A stretch of DNA of 64,000 nucleotides. Origin: Labyrinthula sp. Ha. Lineage: Eukaryota; Sar; Bigyra; Labyrinthulida; Labyrinthulaceae. The position numbers and the translations under genes are program-made. This document shows positions 10,347 through 25,500 of the stretch, piece after piece; position 1 is the first letter of the stretch; every line of letters starts with the position of its first letter. The DNA lies in assembly GCA_015227615.1 (NCBI GenBank), contig JAALGZ010000009.1, positions 620,001 through 684,000 on the forward strand, written 5' to 3'. A model generated the notes under the pieces. The model saw nothing but the letters and a program-made list of their open reading frames with translations, did no database searches and was not told where the DNA came from.

Positions 10347-13300
10347 TATATTTTATTATTTTTGCCAGGAACTTGCGAGTTCTTGAAAAGGGCGATGCAA
10401 ATTATGTGAGTAGAGTAAGAGTTCGATGAAAAGTATTGCGCAATACGAAACTTTGGTTCCGATGTTTAACCGGGTTCTTTCAAATATTGTTAAATAAAAG
10501 TTATTAATATTTATGATAAATCTTTGGTGAATATGAAATTGTTAATTTACTTGTTAATATTTGATATCTGTACTGCTTCTGTTAACTGTTCAATGTTTAG
10601 TACAGTATAAAAGGGTTCTCAGATAACTGAATCGTGACTGGTTCTCAAAAAAAATAAAAATTATGGAAACAATCAGTCTCTACTTGACCCCAAGACAGAA
10701 AATAGTTCATGCTGAAAGCTCTAGTACGACGGTTATACGCGAATTCTCTTAAGGTAACCAGAAAAAAATCAAGCAATGAAATAAACTTGTCATTTCTGAA
10801 GGTTCATAAGCTTTCCGAGATTATGAAAAAGGCATTAACCCTCAATCACTTCAGTTTGTTTTTTTAAAGGGGATTTTTGCAAAGTTAAAAATTATTGCTT
10901 AAGCTCTTTAATCATTAAGTGCAAGACTTGAAACTGTCCCAGGGTCTTAACTCCCTCAAAGAGTTTACCGAGCCTCTTCCAAACGTTAATAAAACACAAT
11001 CAAATATTGCGGGTTAAAATGTTAAGCTATATTTGAAACTAAAATTGACGATGAAACAGAAAGGGGATAATTTTTAAATTTGTTTTTTCTTTGTTTCTCT
11101 GTTTACTCTTTCTAAGTTTGTTTGAGACTTAAATGTATTTCCAACCGATGACGGATATGATATTCTGACTCCGGTACAGGTTACGCTTCTAATTATTTTG
11201 GAGACTTTAATTTGCTGAACTAATGGTTCATAAGCTAATAACAATCAACAAACCAATATTTACAAGAAAAATACATCCCAAGAGAAGAAATACAACAGTA
11301 AGTAACGATGGTTAGTGAAGTGAAGAATTATGCAAAGGCTCAAGTCTTGTATCGTAAATTTACATGGCTTAGTACCAAAATTATTCTCAAGAGTATTGTA
11401 GTTTCGCTTTTTCGCTAAAAATGAATAGGAAATATTGTATTACCTTAGGTAGAATATGTGATTCAGGGTCTATACTTGCGCAAGCAAAAGGTCAAAAGTT
11501 TGTCTCATGGAGAGGTTCCACAAAGATTGAAGGTTTCGCCATTAATCTGTTAGAAGTATAGATGGCCTGAGTTAATGTTCTAGTATGCAATAGTTAAGGA
11601 GAAACTCGCGTTTTAGATTATCTTTAATCCAAGTACTCTTGGTAATTAGACAACAGAGTTCTGTTGTCAGTATTTCTAAAACATTAGCCCAATTGTACAA
11701 GAACTGCAGGAAATATTGCTTTCGTTGAGGATTGATGTTTGCTTCTTCTAACGTCGAAGCCTAACTGCCTCAATTACCTTCCAACGAAGCAAGAGTCATT
11801 GTGGAGAAATATGCGCTCAGGTACCCCGTTTTCTTAATATTTCTTCCTTTTGGAGATTTCACGTTTTTCTCCGTCTGTTTAGGTAGTTTGGTTGTGTTTT
11901 AAAGTTTCTGCTTTGCATTTTTTTCTTTTTAAGTACGGAGGTCAATAATAATTTCATGAATCTTCATTTAGTCTATCAGGTTTGAAGACGTTGAATGTAT
12001 AAGTCTCATCGCAGATGTTGTGTTTCAAAGTAAGCGTCGGATTTGATTTATGATAATGCATGAATAAGTTTCTTACCATTATTTTTCTAATTTTCTACTA
12101 AGCAAATTACCCTACCTTTTTATTGCTAGTTATCGGTAATATAATCTGAATTAAATTAGAATCATTTGAAATGAATCAAAATCCAAATTTTCCATTTAAA
12201 AATTAGAATTATCACAAATACCATATAGTTGTTGCTATATTTCATCTAATCGTAGACCCATCAAGATTAGCAGCGCAAATTATTCCATATGATCCTCTAG
12301 ATTAAGCATCAAACTCAAATTGAGCAATAATATTAAAGTACGCATTACTTAGCTGTGAGTCAGAGCTGGGATTGATATTTCACATGGTTAGAAAGTCCTA
12401 TCTTTTCAGAGCTTCTTTCCTTCTGTTTAACTGGATTGAGGAAGTTAAGAGAAACCAGTAATAGTGAGATCTCCCAAAAAAATATTCGATGGTGAGTGCT
12501 GAAAACACAATTCTACTATATTGGACTCAAATATGAATAGAAAGTCATGGATAATAGTCTATAGTTTTTTTATGACTTTAAGTTACAAATATTATTTAAT
12601 CTTAAAGACAACTGTTTTGTTAAAAAAATACTTGACCATCAACAATGTGATATTTTTCATGATCATGATCCAGAAAACCTTATATATCGATTTAGAAACT
12701 GTTCAAATAATCTAAAATATATTATTTAATATATGTTGTAGCTCCGTAAAGGTTAAGAAGAGGTATTTAATTATTCTAGAAAGTTAAAGCTGAGTACTGA
12801 ATGTTCAAAATCTAAGTACATCAAAAAAGTTTGCACATGAATGTATGCCTCAGCAAACGATTTTACTCAGTTAATACCTAATTATGTAATACTAGTTAAT
12901 GTTATATTGTATTTTGAGTAATTTACTCTAACTTAAAATGACATTCTAGTTTATTCTTCAATAGTTGATCTGCAATTATAATTAAGAGGTTTGTCCTTTA
13001 AAAAAGTAGGTAAATTCTTAATCAGAGCTTAGCTCTTACTATGCTTTCCTTGTGTTTTGCCTAAATCTTAATTATCACATATGAAGCAAATTTCTTAAAA
13101 CTTCCAATAGCTCCTTCCTAGATTTGTAGTATTTTAGTACTTAGAGGCGACTTTTTACTGTTCCTTTATATCAAACCCCAGCTTCCGTGCGATGAATCAA
13201 GCCTATAATACGCTTTTCTCGGTGAGTTTTCTGAGTCAAAAAACAAATACAGTTTCTGATATCTCCGTTAGAGATTTTTCACTTCATTAAAATTATCAGG

Positions 13301-16300
13301 TGTATGAAATCTTTAATGTAGAATACAAAACGACAACAAATTGTGGTGCATAAATTTGAAAACAACTATAATAAAACGAATAAAATAAATACAGTGCTCC
13401 CATAAATTATAAAATATATTTATTATATTAAATTAATGTAGCATACCAAAAAAATAGCTAGTTTTTTATTGCCATTTTTTCAAATATTAATTTTAATTAT
13501 TCAAACACAGTAAAACTGTTGTGTAATTTTAGCCAGGTACTCCGTTTTCTGTAGAGTTTTTAATGTCAAAATGTACTAATTACGCTTATGGGGAATCGTT
13601 TCTTGTGATAAAGTTACAGAGGTTCTACTCCGTGTTGCCAATGATTGTAAAGGTATTTTGATCTAGCCATAAATATGTTACCAATAGTTATCATCTATAT
13701 TTTTGGTACTATCTGCAAAATAATCTCTATCGACAAAAGAGCCCTTCAATAACCACTTTCTACAACAAAAAATGTGCAAAACTTCATTTTGATTATAATT
13801 TAATAAAGTCGAAACTAATATGTCCCTGGTGGATATCTTATTTAACGATGCTATTTGAACCCCTTTGAGCTAGCTCAAGAGGCGGTAACGAAAAAACTTT
13901 GGTATATAAGAAGTGAAAATTATCTAGCTCAAGATAGTGTGACTGTGCCCTCTGAAGGTCTGAGGAAGGGGTTTATAATAAACATAGATAAGGGGGTTCT
14001 TTTTAACTTTATAAAGATATGGGTGACTCTAAGTAAATACAGATATAATACTAGAAACATCGGATAAGAAATTTCTTGATTAAAAAATCTTTCAAAAAGA
14101 AATGTAGACTTGTGAGGTGAAAAAAATATATGTACACAGCATCAGATATATACAATAAGAATATTGGTGGTCACCTCAAGTAGCGGTTTTGTGGAACGAA
14201 ATAATTCTCACACGGGGTGCAAGCTTAAATTTTCTCCTAACATTATAGATGGTACACTAATAAGAAGAATGGGGAAGTGAGTGGGCAAGTGGTTTTACCG
14301 AATAGTTTTCTGATGAAGATCTTATCGATTAAAGTTGATTTCCAAAGCAAAGCAACACAAGGCTCAAAGATGGTAACTTACGTGACGAAACATTACTAGA
14401 AGTGAAAGTAGAAAACCACAAGAGGTTTAAAATGCACGGAAAGCCAGAAGCCAGTAATCTATCAGAAGAAACCAAACAGTTTTTAAAGTAAAGTATAAAG
14501 TGCAAGTAGCTTTAGCTTACCTCTGATCTAGCCTAGTACAAAATGGACAGTTTTAGTTTAGGGTAGATGGGTATCTTTCTTCCAATACTGGATCTCTTCA
14601 CATACTCTGAAGAACGATTAGTAAGATTATATAATGATTGTTTTTTTAGAGTGAAAATTTAGAAATTTGGGAATTTTACTCTTAATAGGAATACTTATAA
14701 TCAAAAATCTACTTTAGATAAATCACATACCTGGTTAAGGAATTGCTTTTTCTTGCTTCGCTCTCTTCCAAAAAAACTAGATAGTTGTTTTTAAGTGTTT
14801 TTCACTGAATTTTATTTTACTTTCGACGAAAGTTATGCTACTACAAGGTTTATTTTTTTTTATTTTGGTCGAGCCTATGATATATGAATAAGTTTTTTGG
14901 TCCAATCTCATACTTGTAATCAATTCATAATCAGAACCAAAATAAGAAGCATTTTGTAATCGATAATTATTATCAAATAAGAGGTTTCTATTCAAGCACC
15001 CGAGAATACTAATAAGTTTTATATATTGTAATTAATATGTTTAATTTGGTACTCTTTTACTAGACTGAAACATACAAACAAAAAGAAACTATATAAAATA
15101 GAATAGGTCTTCTTGAATCAAAGACAATATGTTAATCCCTTTTATATTTAACTCTTAGCACCTTCAATTGACACAGGGAAATCTGAACACTCTAAAAATG
15201 AAACAAAAGGAATTAGCTCTGAAAACAAGTTCGTATAAAGAAAAATTGCTGGGTGTTACTTTATGGCTGTATAGAATCTCCTTTCTTTTCCAACATATGA
15301 GCTTCCTCTGGTAAGATATCATTTTGCTGACACCTTTGTTTAGCTTCTAAAAAGTGGCATTTAAGGTTTGTTGATTGTGTAGATATGTTATTGAAAAAGA
15401 TTTAATAGAAAAAAGTGGAAAAAATTATTACGATGCTATCAAAAGAGCCACTTTAGTTATAAAAGTAATTAGAGCATATTATAAAACAGATGTTGAGAGT
15501 ATTCTTTCCAACTTTTATTCTTTTAGGTGAATTTCTCCATATTGCAAATATAATTGTTGATGCAAGCAGGAATCTTAGAAAAAATCGTAATTCAGAGCTT
15601 AACTTCATCTTTGACAATCCAAATGGTAATTTGGTTGCCGCATTACTTAATTTTTCCAAGAACAGTCCAGTTTTTAAATGCGCACTATGTCTTTGGTATT
15701 TATTGCTTATTAATCTGTGATTAGAGGCCAATATGGACTATTTTGTAACTTAATATATTTTATAAATAAATTGAATAAATATTCAAATTAAGAAGGGTGA
15801 GATTGGGTGCCAACTAAAAAAGACTTACCATGCGTTAGAATACCCATTATGGGATATGAAGATATTTCATTTCACCACCAACGCGTACATTACGAATTCC
15901 TTGAGGCATCAGTACAAGGACCTGTATGGCATATGTACTGGAACTTTATTTATATTTTTCGTTTCTTAGTGTTTGTTTTTAGTATTTCAGATTATAATGA
16001 GATGATGTATGAATAGCTTTCAAAGAATAGTTTGATGCGAAGAATTAGACTATGGAAAAGAAAAATCAACTTGATATATTTGGAAATTAGTTGTGTTATT
16101 TTCTTATTAAATATATTTTACTTTTTTGGAATCAAGTATAGAAATAAAAGAATGGCAATTCCAGAATTCACAAGCGAGATTCCATCACCTAAAATTACCG
16201 ATGAACTTGTACATGAAGCTAATTGTACAAAGGCTAGATTATGATTTTGCAAAATCTTCACGAGCAAGGCATCAGAAAGTAGTAAAAATAAGGTTATACG

Positions 16301-19300
16301 CTATATAGTTTGGAGACTGGAGGGGGATTATATTTTGAAAAGAGTAGTGTATTGTTCTATGCAGTTTAGTTCAACTGTTCATATGAGTTCTTTCCACAAA
16401 TAAGCTCTTATTAATAATATTTTAATATTTATAAAAAGAGGAAATTAATTTGAATAATTTTACAATTCCTAATTATTGTTCTATATAACTTTAATGTAAT
16501 AATTGATCTGAATTGGACATTCTGGCTAGATTTAAATATCTATTTGACGGTAACTTGGTAATGGATGGCTATGGAGTAATATTTTTTTCGAAATCTTATT
16601 TGACAGTATGTTGTGATAGCCATTTCTTAGTACTTTTAGATGGCTTGGTAAGTAATTTCAGTATTTTGTTATATCCCGGAAAAAGTATGGACTAGTAATC
16701 ATTTCACGCTACCACGGAGGCACAGTTAAGAGCCTCGTATTTTTCGGTTACTGTAAGTTGATTATATTTTTTTTATTTTAAGTTAAATAGAGTGGAACGG
16801 CTTAACATTCAAACATTTAAACGCGGTTCTATTATTTGCCATGGGATGCCAGAAATATTATAACATATCTTTACCTATATTATCTATGAAAAAAAAGCAC
16901 AATTACTGAATATAACTGCAATGATGTAAAGCTGTAACTCGAGTATGAATTACATTATTTTATGAGAATGAAAATTGCATTGTGAGCTTGGTGTAACCAA
17001 ATGAGGAAAAAACTGAAACACAATGATACCATAAAAACTTGGAACTTGGTCATGTCACCTTGAGCAGATGTGCAGTTGGCTTAATTTAGGTTCCAATATT
17101 AATTCAGTGATATCCTATCTATCAAAAACTTTATCAAATAAGATACATCATAGTGTTGACTTCTTCATTTTAACTTTTTCCGAGTCTAATATATTTCCGA
17201 GAATCATAGGTCTAAGTTTAAAGCAAAAGTAATAGTCTTCATAAGGTACTAAATGCAAACTATTCTCTTAGTACATCCAATTATACTGTTTTAGTCATCT
17301 TATTATTATGACATGATGTCCATAGGTTTGTCAAAGTAGTTATGATGAAAGAATGAAATAGCGCTCTCCAAATTTAGCAGTTCACACCCAGAGGGACCCG
17401 GTGGTAGATAAACACTTATTTTCCTTTGAACTTGTATGGGCTACCTTTATTTTGCTGTATGTCAATCGCTGAGTCATGCACACAATCCGTTCACTACTGT
17501 TACGTTAGCCTTCAAATATAATATAACTGCGAGTTTTCTTTTCTAGAATTATAGCACATTCTATATACACATTTTTATCATCTTTTCCTATCTCATTTAT
17601 TTATTGGGTTTTCTTGTACCCAGTCATATGGCTAAAGTAAATGTATTCTATAAGTAGAATACAGTCAATTAGTGCCGAAGTTATAGGAATGGAGCATTAA
17701 CCTTGAGGTTTTAATGATAGGAGAAAATAGTAGAAAATTTTACCTGTTTTAATAATTTAAATATAACGGCTCATTTAAGGGAAGGTTTGTATTAGCAACG
17801 CATCCCAAAAATACGTCAATAAACATTTCTTATATGGCGTTGTTTGATTTTCTCTTTATATCCCTGGTACTGTTGAAATGAAGCTGTGACAAATAAATAT
17901 AATACTGATTTGCATTAAGAGTTGGTATTTTTTAATAAAAGTGATTAAAGACATTGAAGAGCAGTTTGAAGCAATAGTAATTATGTTTTCTAACTTCTAG
18001 TAGTTCTTAGAATATTAAGAGAGTATTATTTATTGCCCTGATACTTACTTATTAGTATGAAAGTATTATGCGAGATTGTGCCAACTACTTAGCAATATAA
18101 TATTCCTACAGAGACATGTAGAATATAAATAACCAGTAAGAGAATCTTCGTATTCTCAGAAGCTTGGTGTCTTAACTTGGATATGATAAAATACATTATC
18201 CTTAAGAGAAGTTAATCTTCAAAAACCCAAAAAGGCGACGTACTTGAAATATGGTTCTTCAAAGGATTAGGAAACGGACTAAATTAATGTTCTTCCGCAT
18301 GATTAAGTAAAAAGTAAGATCGAGAACTTCATTACAACCGTGCTGCACTAGTTTTGTTATTTTAAGAGCTTTATGACCGATAAATAAGAGGCTTAATATG
18401 TTTACACAAGAATAGTGCATGAGATTATCATGATATTTAGTTCAAGTGTTGCTTATTCTCCAGGAATTTTGGTGCAAACTTTTGTTTAATGCGACCTATT
18501 ACGAGTACTAAGGTCTCTTAGCTCAATGATAAAACTTTTGATATGATTATTTTCAAATCACATATTTTCCATGACCTGCCCTTCCAAGTTTATGTATCCC
18601 GTTAACTACAACTCTTGAATTTCTACCAGACCATGTAATCTACATCGATAGGTCTGTGTATTATTTGTAATGAAATAGCGAATACTGTGAGCCAAAGCCT
18701 GAGATATGAATGAAAATGAAAATAAAGTAAAAGTTTTTAATTCTTATCATTAATTTAAAACTTTGTTATATTTACTCTAATTTGAAAAGTCATTTCATTT
18801 TTTAATAATCTTATGAAGCTTAATATCTAGTTACACCCGCGAGATTTCCCAAAGCGGATATCTATTAGGAGCTAGGATCCAATTCTGAATCTAAATATGG
18901 GAGTCTATAACCATAAAAGTATGGGCTTTCTACCCTCTCCAAGTTTTCTCTGTTTTTTCTCTATCAAAATAATAAAACCTCCAAGGTATAGTACCAACCC
19001 CATTAAATGAAGATTTAAACAGTTAAAAACTCATTGTAGAGAGACTTAAAAGAAAATACGGACTATAAATACTAATCTGGAGACGAGTGCAAAGAACCCC
19101 TCCCCTGTACATTTGGCTCTCTATATCTACAAGATACCCAAAATCTTATACAGTATCTGGTTGGCTACTCTTACTGTACCTGTTTTGATTTCAAAGCACA
19201 TTAAACGTTTCCCTAACACATGGATCACCTGTATATTACAGAAACATTTATCTTGATAAAACAGAGGTTCGTCATTTTTGAATAATATAATTGAGTTTGA

Positions 19301-22300
19301 AAAAACTAAATATTGAGAATATATTCTTAAAGCGCTATGGGAAAGTAATCTACGTGTTGGCTACTGAAAATATGCATATAAGTTCCTGCTCAGGGTATTC
19401 GACCCATAAATGGAAAGCCGAAACAAAAATAGTGTGATGTTGATGGAACCTCCCAGTTATTGTTGAGCTTTATGCTGAGGTTAATATAGTTTTCCTGCAG
19501 ACTAAAACTAGATATGTTAACTTCTTCGAATCCACATCTGGCCAGTCAATCCTATACAGGTCTAAGCAATGCAATGGGACTGTCATCAATTTTCCCCATT
19601 AGAGGCCTAATTAAATATTGGAGGCCGATACCGTTTTGTGAGAGCGTCACTGCTGTACTATTCTTTGTTTTGTGTTCTGGGATAAACATTCAAAGGATGA
19701 TAGTTATTTAAATTTATTTAAAAGGATCATATGTCAAACTAACTTTTAAAGTTTGATTTAAAATTTTGACCCAGTGAACACATTTTTATCAGTAAAACCT
19801 GATATTTCAGCACATATACAGGTTTTAAATTCTTGAATGTATTAGCCACCACTTCATTGGTTATAAATTAATACTAAGTAACCGGAGAAGTGGTTCACAA
19901 AGTATTGGGAAGCCATCTTGAACTAGATTCCCTGAAACTGAACTGAGATATTTTTCTATGTAATCGTATTCTTTTTTTCTTGACAATACTATTATAGCCT
20001 AGGTTAGTTAATTGAAGTTGAAATAAAAGAAGCTGCCTGTATACATCAACGATAAGAACATCAATGTAAGAAAATTTTTATAGATATTCAGCTCACGACG
20101 TAAGACTTTAGATGATCTATAATTACGTAATAAATACTTACCGTAAGATAAACGATACATTTTCTCAAATCCACGGCACATATTAAAATACCGATGCACT
20201 GATACCTAAAACATTACAAAGAATCGTGATATACTAGAGTTTCGTATCTTTCACTACCTTATCTGGCACAGGCATCTTGAACGAACAGCGGTAGAATTTT
20301 GCAACGGGAACAGAATTAAAAATTTGTTACCAATCAAAGATAAAAACGCTGTGTTAAGTGGTGTATACAATTTTACAAAGATAGACACTATTTGTTCAGG
20401 ACTAAGAAGACCTCCCCTCCATGATACAAAGCACATATGGAGCTCTTGTCTGAATTAAAATTAACACATATATCAAATCAAGAAAAATCAAGCCTGGCTC
20501 CCTCATCACACTTCCAAATATTTTTTTTCTGGAAATTTGGGATATCATTATACTAGAGTTAAAAGAAGATTCACATCAAGTTTAAACAAAGCAGGAACAC
20601 GATAACACACCTGAGTTATACTAGACCCTAATTAGGTTGGTTTTCAACATTCTCTAAAATATCTTCGAGAGAGAGTATGTGTTGGATACACCAGTAACCT
20701 GAATAGGTTTTGTGACTTTGGTACAGAAGGTTTTAAGATTTTCTTTGATAGGGTATCATTTGCGTGTTAATAAATATCTTATAGTAATTTTACTGAGACT
20801 AAATAGAGATGGTATATGTTTTATTACATATAGGATTAAGACCAAGGCTCAGTGTCTGTGTTAGTCAACAGCAATACACCATTATGAATGTAATTAAAGA
20901 GCTTCAGATATTAATCTCCCAAGTTAAGAAAACATTACATGTATATTCCGCTACTGATATTAGAATGAATGTAAAAGTAAGTTATTGTAGCTTTATTTCT
21001 ATTAAACTATCTACCTAAATTAACCCCAAAAATATCAATTCTTTCAAAACTATTATTTGCTTCACAACGGCTTCAACATATCAACTAAGAAAAAATCTTC
21101 CTTCTTTCCTGTTCGTACTATAGCTACACCTTTAACTTCTGAAGAAAATATGCTAGATAAATTTCCTCTTTTCTTTGTTAATCACAAGAGTTTGAACGAG
21201 TCATTATTGAAGTGAAGCTTAGGTGCATTGTTTTACAGAGAATGATGACTATGGACGTTGCCTCATCTGTAACTTAACCTCAGCATGCTAATCTAATTAA
21301 ATTGCCATCAATAAACTCCTTTAATTGTTGGTATTCGACATCACGACAGCTCTAAGCACAGGTTTTCTTTTGAACTGTGTTATAGAGAAACTCGTTTCCT
21401 AGTTTTCAGCTGATAAACAAATCTGAGTGAGCCTTAGCATATCCATTATGACTATAGATCATTTATTTATTGCAATCATATATTTGGATCTGTAATCTTT
21501 TGTTTTATTGCTCCATTACATAGGATTCTATATTTTCGGTCAGTTTCTGGTATCCCATAACCATATCTTTCTTCCCGATTTCCTGTACCAAACTCCACGA
21601 AAATCAGTACAGTGCAGCGTTTATGCCCCTTTTGTGTCTTTTTATGACATGTATACATGTTTTTAAGACACCAATATGCGGGTATACTTAGCTTTAACGC
21701 TAGTTTGTAAAGTGCTGTATCTGTAATGGGCTAGAGCATCATACTCAAATATATAGTTAAAGGGTCTTGTTATTTTTTTGTAGATATATGGATGAGTTTT
21801 TCGTACTTTGATACCACCTTTTGATTCTAAGAACCGTTACTTGTCGCAATAATCATACTTCTGACATCTCTTTCCTTCTTTGTTGCCACAAAGTCAAACT
21901 CTACGGGCCTCTATAAGATCTAATCCTTCGTTGCTATTTTTGAACCCCTTCTGGCTTAAAATGTTAATATGAAATATATAGAAAATTAGATGAGTCGACT
22001 AATCCAACTTATTGCGAGCCCTGTATTTATAGCGATAAGTAAACTAATTACTCTATATTCGTAGCTTGATTGGTATTACTGGCATGATCCTGGGATCTCA
22101 CCCGGTAATTGCAATACCTCTAGCAAATGCTTGTCCACTAGCCAGAGTGTAACACAAACCCAATGAAGGAAAAAATTAACATACATCATTAAAGAGAATC
22201 TAGTGGGTAGCTGCTAGCGCCAGCAATACCATTTAATTCCTTTGAATGTGAGCTATCGTAAAGTATGATGGCTACCTAGAAGTCTGAAAAATATTTTTGG

Positions 22301-22500
22301 GAACTTTTAGGAGACTTGTTTGACATTTACTGGGTCTTTGTATTATTTTCTTAATCTGGTTCGGAGAAATACGCCTTGTTGCAAGGCATAAGTGTTTCCT
22401 TGCTCTATCAAACATAGATTAGCTATACATGAGTGTTTAGGAGATGGTTGAGTATGCCCTTGAATCTGCTTAGTTTTTCAAAAATTAGGATATGGAACTT
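10347..22500. other. Long gene-poor stretch
   Basis: About 12 kb with no supportable gene. Open frames are short and show no recognisable motifs on either strand. A tRNA-like string at 18512-18576 and paired frames around 15.45-15.73 kb were examined and rejected. No tandem repeats or terminal repeats were noticed. Confidence 0.55.
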
Positions 22501-25500
22501 GAGTGGATTCTTTATACTGTACAGACAATAGACTCGACATTCCGGGTCCATGTGATGTCGGGAATCATTGTGTATTCTGGTTGTAGAAGATCAAATCAAC
22601 AGTTGTTGGTTGTATTGTAACGTTTTCTGTCATTTGTTTATCAGCACCAAATAACACAGATGCTTAACATTTCGTAAATGCTTGGCTATTTGATCTTTTC
22701 TGGTGACGGCTTTATGGTTTGGCCTTCTAGGATATGTTATTCTGCTTGGCCCTATAGATAACAGTCCTTAACGCATTCGGATTACTTTAAAGAAGGGATT
22801 CAAACTGAGGCGATTGTGGTTGGGTCCTCGGGATTGTATTCTTCCTAGCATTTTGAGGCTGGGGTTGCGGGTTTTTTCTTGCCGTTCCTAGTCAGTTTGC
22901 TTGCATTTAGGTCTTTGGGTTCAGGTACTGGTTCATATATCCCCTTTTTTGTTTCAGGGCTCTATCTATTAGATATCATTGAAGATAGATATATGCCTGA
23001 CGGGTTTTAGACGCTCTGATTCTAAAGAAAGCTTCTTTGACATTCTTTTAGCTGACTAATTTTTCTATCAGCAATATCTATCTACACGCGATAATAGTTA
23101 CCTCTTCTCACTTCTATTGCTTTTAGGATGTATATGTCACCTTCTTAAAGCTTCCCTACAAGATTTTTGAGTTTTATTAAACTCTCTCTCTCTTGGCATC
23201 AAGTGATTTTATTTATTTATTTCTGTCTGCAAAATATGAAGATTTTCCGCTGCCACAGAGGACTGGATAGTATTATCATCACTGTTAGAAAGTTATTTTT
23301 GATTCTTAGTATGACGTGTTTCGATCCAAGAAATCTGTAAGCGCTCAGATATTTATTCATGCAAAATTATTTTAGAGAAAAACGCTAAGAATTGTATGCA
23401 TCCACATCTCATTTCAATGGGCAAACATTTGTAGCATATGACAGCCTCAATGGTTTCACCGTTTATTTTTAGGGTACCCAGTTTGGTGTACACGGGCTCA
23501 TTGGTAATCTTTATGACATGGGTCACTACCAGGGCTCTAGCACAGCTTTTGTTCTTGGTCCCACCGCACCAACACGCTTTATGATATTTCAGGGAGATAG
23601 CTGTGTTAAAATAATAATCACATATTTCACAATAAAACTTGTCGAGAATGATATATATTTCAAGGTCGGGTACTGCTTTTATGAGGTTCAATTAGCTCCT
23701 GTCAGTAAGTTATTCGTCGTCTTTATATTTTTGTTTACGGAAGTAATGTGTTTCACTTTATAAAATTACTGAAAGAAACCTGTAATATCTTTTTTGCGTT
23801 GGCAAAGAATTACTACATCATCCGCAAGAGAGAAATATTTATGATGAATGGTAATAAGTTGTATTCCAGTTGTGCCAGGTAGTTTTATTCGTCCCAGTAT
23901 TGAATTTAGGGCTAGAATAAATAGAGATGGAGATAGAGAGTCTTCTTGTAAAGCACTCCTAGGAAGATCCACCGGCATGCTTCTTTTTATTCCTTCAGCA
24001 GCTTGAAATTTAGGTTTTTTATAAAACAGAATAATATTTTTTTTGTCTTTTTGGAAATATTGTGTTCTAGTAGAGACATTTCCAGAAAGCTATGAGAAAC
24101 ACTATCGAAAGCTTCTTGAAATTCAAGAAAAAAAGTCCCAGTTAAATTCTCGGTTTTAGAGCTACTTTTATCACTCTGTCCAGTAGCTCAATATTGTTAG
24201 AGTTGGTTTTTTGTTCTTTAAAGACAATTTGATAGTCAGGTAACTTCTAGTTTACACCATTTATTCTTTCGTAGATGGCTTTGGTTAATATCTTGAAACT
24301 TGTAACGAGATGAGATATTGGTCATAACGAAGCTGGTTTGTCTTTAGAGCAGTATTCTTTATAAACATTAATTATGCTTCCGCACCAGAGGTTCTTCAGT
24401 ATCCTGGGCTGGTACTATCCAGTTCTAAATATTTCCTGGACTGTGTTGATGAGTAATTTCTGAATCTTAGAGAGGTTCATTAACACTTGGTTTCTGTTCA
24501 TGGCAGTATCTGTGACTTTATTGTTCTTTAGTGTTCAGAAAGTTTTGCGAAACTTATCTTCTTTTTGGAAGTTACCGTCAATCACGTATTAACTTTTAAG
24601 GTCCAAAATTGGTCTGCAGTAATATTGTATTTCCTGATTTTTTATCTGGGAAGTTAGTTTCGGGTTTGTTGCTGGAGCTGTAGATGCTCTGCAAGTACCT
24701 AGAGTCGACCTTTTTGTAGCTGCCTTGGTGCCCGTATTGTCCCGCGGTAATTTGGCAAACTTTTTGGCAGTAGGCTTCAACTTAGGCATCATTTGTTACG
24801 CAGTTTTCTCTTGGTCGACGTCAAAGCAGATTTTGAAACGTTTTCCCTCTATCTTCATCCAAAAATTGCAATTTTCTCTTGCAGATGACTTGATGATAGT
24901 TCTAAGCTTCTTTATTCTTCATTGATTAGTGTTGCCCAGATCTCCGCTTCCTCTTGGACGAGTTCCTGTATTTGTTGTGAGGTTTTTCTAATCTCCGTAT
25001 GTTTTTTTTTGTGTAGGAAGGTGGCGTTCGAAGATTGGTTGGATGCATGAATTTGACTTACCTCAAAGCTCTTTTGCTGCTTCCATTGCTTCATCCTTCA
25101 TTCTAGCTACCAGTTCAGGATTCTTTCGAAGTTTTGCGTAGTCCAGAGGTTTTTTCACTTTGGATTTGCGGTTCCTAGAGTACATACGAATGGATATCGG
25201 CAGAGCGTCTTGGTCAAATTTTTTTCTTCCATGGAGGTTCTTTGGAATTTTTTTACTACTTTAAAGGCCACTACTTTGCAAGAGTGTGTTACAAGTACAT
25301 AGTCTGTTTCTTAAGCCCCCTAGAGTTGGTGCAGGAGTAAAAGTTGCATGTTTCCTTTCAAATATATTCGCAGTAACTGCCTTGTAATTTGACAGAGTTA
25401 GACCAAGCTTTTGCATAAAGCTGCTACGCAGTTTTACCTTTAAGTTTGACCATTTAGAAAATCAATATTCATTTGTGTCATCTTGTTCCTTTTTTCCAAT

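Noticed and set aside
15453-15731. Overlapping open frames on both strands
   Set aside because: Neither translation shows motifs or convincing composition, and they do not join to neighbours through plausible short introns.
18512-18576. tRNA-like sequence (GGTC ... TAGCTCAATGATAAAAC ... GACC)
   Set aside because: Only four acceptor pairs, poor anticodon and T stems, and a weak B box. At most an eroded tRNA or organelle-derived scrap.
23170-23200. Short CT-rich run (CTCTCTCTCT) as a microsatellite
   Set aside because: About five units only, inside the decayed LINE 3' region; not a meaningful tandem repeat.
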